A stretch of DNA of 64,000 nt, taken from assembly GCF_039542385.1 (NCBI RefSeq), contig NZ_BAABIA010000004.1, forward strand, positions 434,001 through 498,000, written 5' to 3'. The position numbers and the translations under genes are program-made. Within the stretch, counting starts at the first letter, position 1, and every line of letters starts with the position of its first letter. The notes beneath the pieces are model-generated. The model was not told where the DNA came from. It did not search any database and worked only from the letters and a program-made list of their open reading frames with translations. Positions 63,059-64,000 of the stretch are shown in pieces. Origin of the DNA: Prosthecobacter algae (GTDB taxonomy: Bacteria > Verrucomicrobiota > Verrucomicrobiia > Verrucomicrobiales > Verrucomicrobiaceae).

Positions 63059-64000
63059 ATGCGTTTCCCAAGACCGACGATGATGCATCGTCATGCCCTT
63101 GCCATTGCGGCGCTGTTCCTGTGCCCAGTGATGGCTCTCCTGGCCCAGGCCACTTTTCCCACGCCGATACTTACCTCGCTGGCTCCTTTGGGTGGCAAGC
63201 CTGGAAGCAAGGTGGAGATGCAGTTTAAAGGGGCTGATCTCGACGGGGCCAAAACGCTTCTGCTCAGCAGTTTGAGGAGTGCCTATTCGCGCAGTCTTCC
63301 GCTGGAAGCGCAGGCGGGAAAGAAAGGCGTGCTCACGGTTCAATTGCCGGATGATCTGCCTCACGACCTTTATGATGCGCGGCTGACCGGGCGATATGGA
63401 GTGTCCAATCCACGGGTTTTCCAGGTTAGTAACCTCGCAGTCGTGGAGTCTCCGGGAACGAATGTCAAAGCGGCCACGGCCTTGAAAGTGCCGCTGGATT
63501 CGGCCATTCAAGGCGTCTTCAAAGACGGTGTGCCGCATTGGTTTGCCTTTGATGCCAAAAAGGGGCAGCGGGTGCTGGCGGTCTTTGTCGGAGCTGCTTT
63601 CAATTCACGGGTGTCCTTGGTCGGGACCGTGATGGATGGAGCTGGCCGTGAGGTGGCCAGGATGCGCGACGGTTTGCTGGACTTTGCAGCACCGGCGGAC
63701 GGCGTGTTCAAACTGCGGGTGAATGATCTGATGTATGGCAGCGGGGATGAGTTTGGTTATCGGCTCAGCCTAACCACAGGTGCGGTGGTGTGGGGTGTCG
63801 CCGGGGAAATGGTTTATGGATGGAATCTGCCCGGCGGCAAGGTGGTGGAGGGACTGAAGGTAAGCCAGGGCCAACCTCTTCAGCGGCTTCAAGCCGAAGC
63901 TTCGCTGGTGTCCAGGCTCATGGCCGACAGCCCGTTTCATCCCTATCTGCTGGGGAAAGAAACGGAATCACCCGAAGTGCAGGCCGGCGTGACAGCGGTT
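63059..64000 (+). CDS. Exported protein, 3' end outside window (PPC-type)
   Basis: Open from the ATG at 63059 to the window end with no stop, so this is a 5' partial gene of at least 314 codons. A long signal peptide (MMHRHALAIAALFLCPVMAL) precedes beta-rich repeats of the PPC/Ig-like type: PTPILTSLAPLGGKPGSKVE, then FKDGVPHWFAFDAKKGQRV and GSGDEFGYRLSLTTGAVVWG. The last two match the usual bacterial pre-peptidase C-like core. It starts 4 bp after the DUF1549 stop and so belongs to the same operon; proteins with this layout often accompany DUF1549/DUF1501 pairs. Confidence 0.8.
   Translation, partial: MRFPRPTMMHRHALAIAALFLCPVMALLAQATFPTPILTSLAPLGGKPGSKVEMQFKGADLDGAKTLLLSSLRSAYSRSLPLEAQAGKKGVLTVQLPDDLPHDLYDARLTGRYGVSNPRVFQVSNLAVVESPGTNVKAATALKVPLDSAIQGVFKDGVPHWFAFDAKKGQRVLAVFVGAAFNSRVSLVGTVMDGAGREVARMRDGLLDFAAPADGVFKLRVNDLMYGSGDEFGYRLSLTTGAVVWGVAGEMVYGWNLPGGKVVEGLKVSQGQPLQRLQAEASLVSRLMADSPFHPYLLGKETESPEVQAGVTAV

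Overview
The window is chromosomal DNA from a high-GC bacterium, most likely a member of the Verrucomicrobiota close to Prosthecobacter/Verrucomicrobium. The evidence is the gene families: DUF1501 and DUF1549/DUF1553 proteins with twin-arginine signals, planctomycete-type cytochrome domains, DUF5069, a DUF3857/transglutaminase giant, and a ThrRS without a TGS domain. These are read from sequence; no database search was run.

Layout. 1-1205: end of a riboflavin operon (ribBA-ribH) with nusB. 1433-5382: a three-gene operon for an ion-driven stator-like complex, with a zinc-ribbon MotA/TolQ/ExbB channel protein and two different ExbD/TolR-like anchored coiled-coil proteins. 5667-13189: secreted proteins, mnmE, and a 1366-residue TPR/DUF3857/transglutaminase membrane protein. 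13442-15088: eno and an FtsB/DivIC-like division protein. 15409-19038: hydrolase and an iron-type alcohol dehydrogenase/aldehyde dehydrogenase pair. 19039-22598: a repeat-rich stretch with one small gene and a decayed rhuM-family gene. 22599-30667: pgi, DUF58 plus MoxR, an M16 peptidase and DUF429. 30780-33908: small secreted/anchored proteins including a tandem duplicated pair. 33993-40755: SIS-domain isomerase, two MFS transporters, an NhaD-type antiporter, a LolD-like ATPase and a lipase-like hydrolase. 40834-49713: thrS, a nucleotidyltransferase/small-protein pair, LMW phosphatase, XylF-like binding protein, TlpA-like thioredoxin, mnmA, a palindromic repeat cluster and uvrC. 50038-53113: an AT-richer decayed mobile island. 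53587-64000: YdeP-type molybdoenzyme, dienelactone hydrolase, TraB-like protein, tRNA-Leu(UAA), then a DUF1501-DUF1501-DUF1549/1553-PPC-like operon that runs off the window.

Most of the window is ordinary housekeeping and metabolism. The less ordinary parts are the two-B-subunit stator operon, the dispersed repeats (two families recur in both the 19-22 kb and 47-53 kb regions), the two pseudogenes caused by identifiable lesions, and a short word GCCTAACAA (TTGTTAGGC) that I found at least eight times, half of the copies followed by an A-run.
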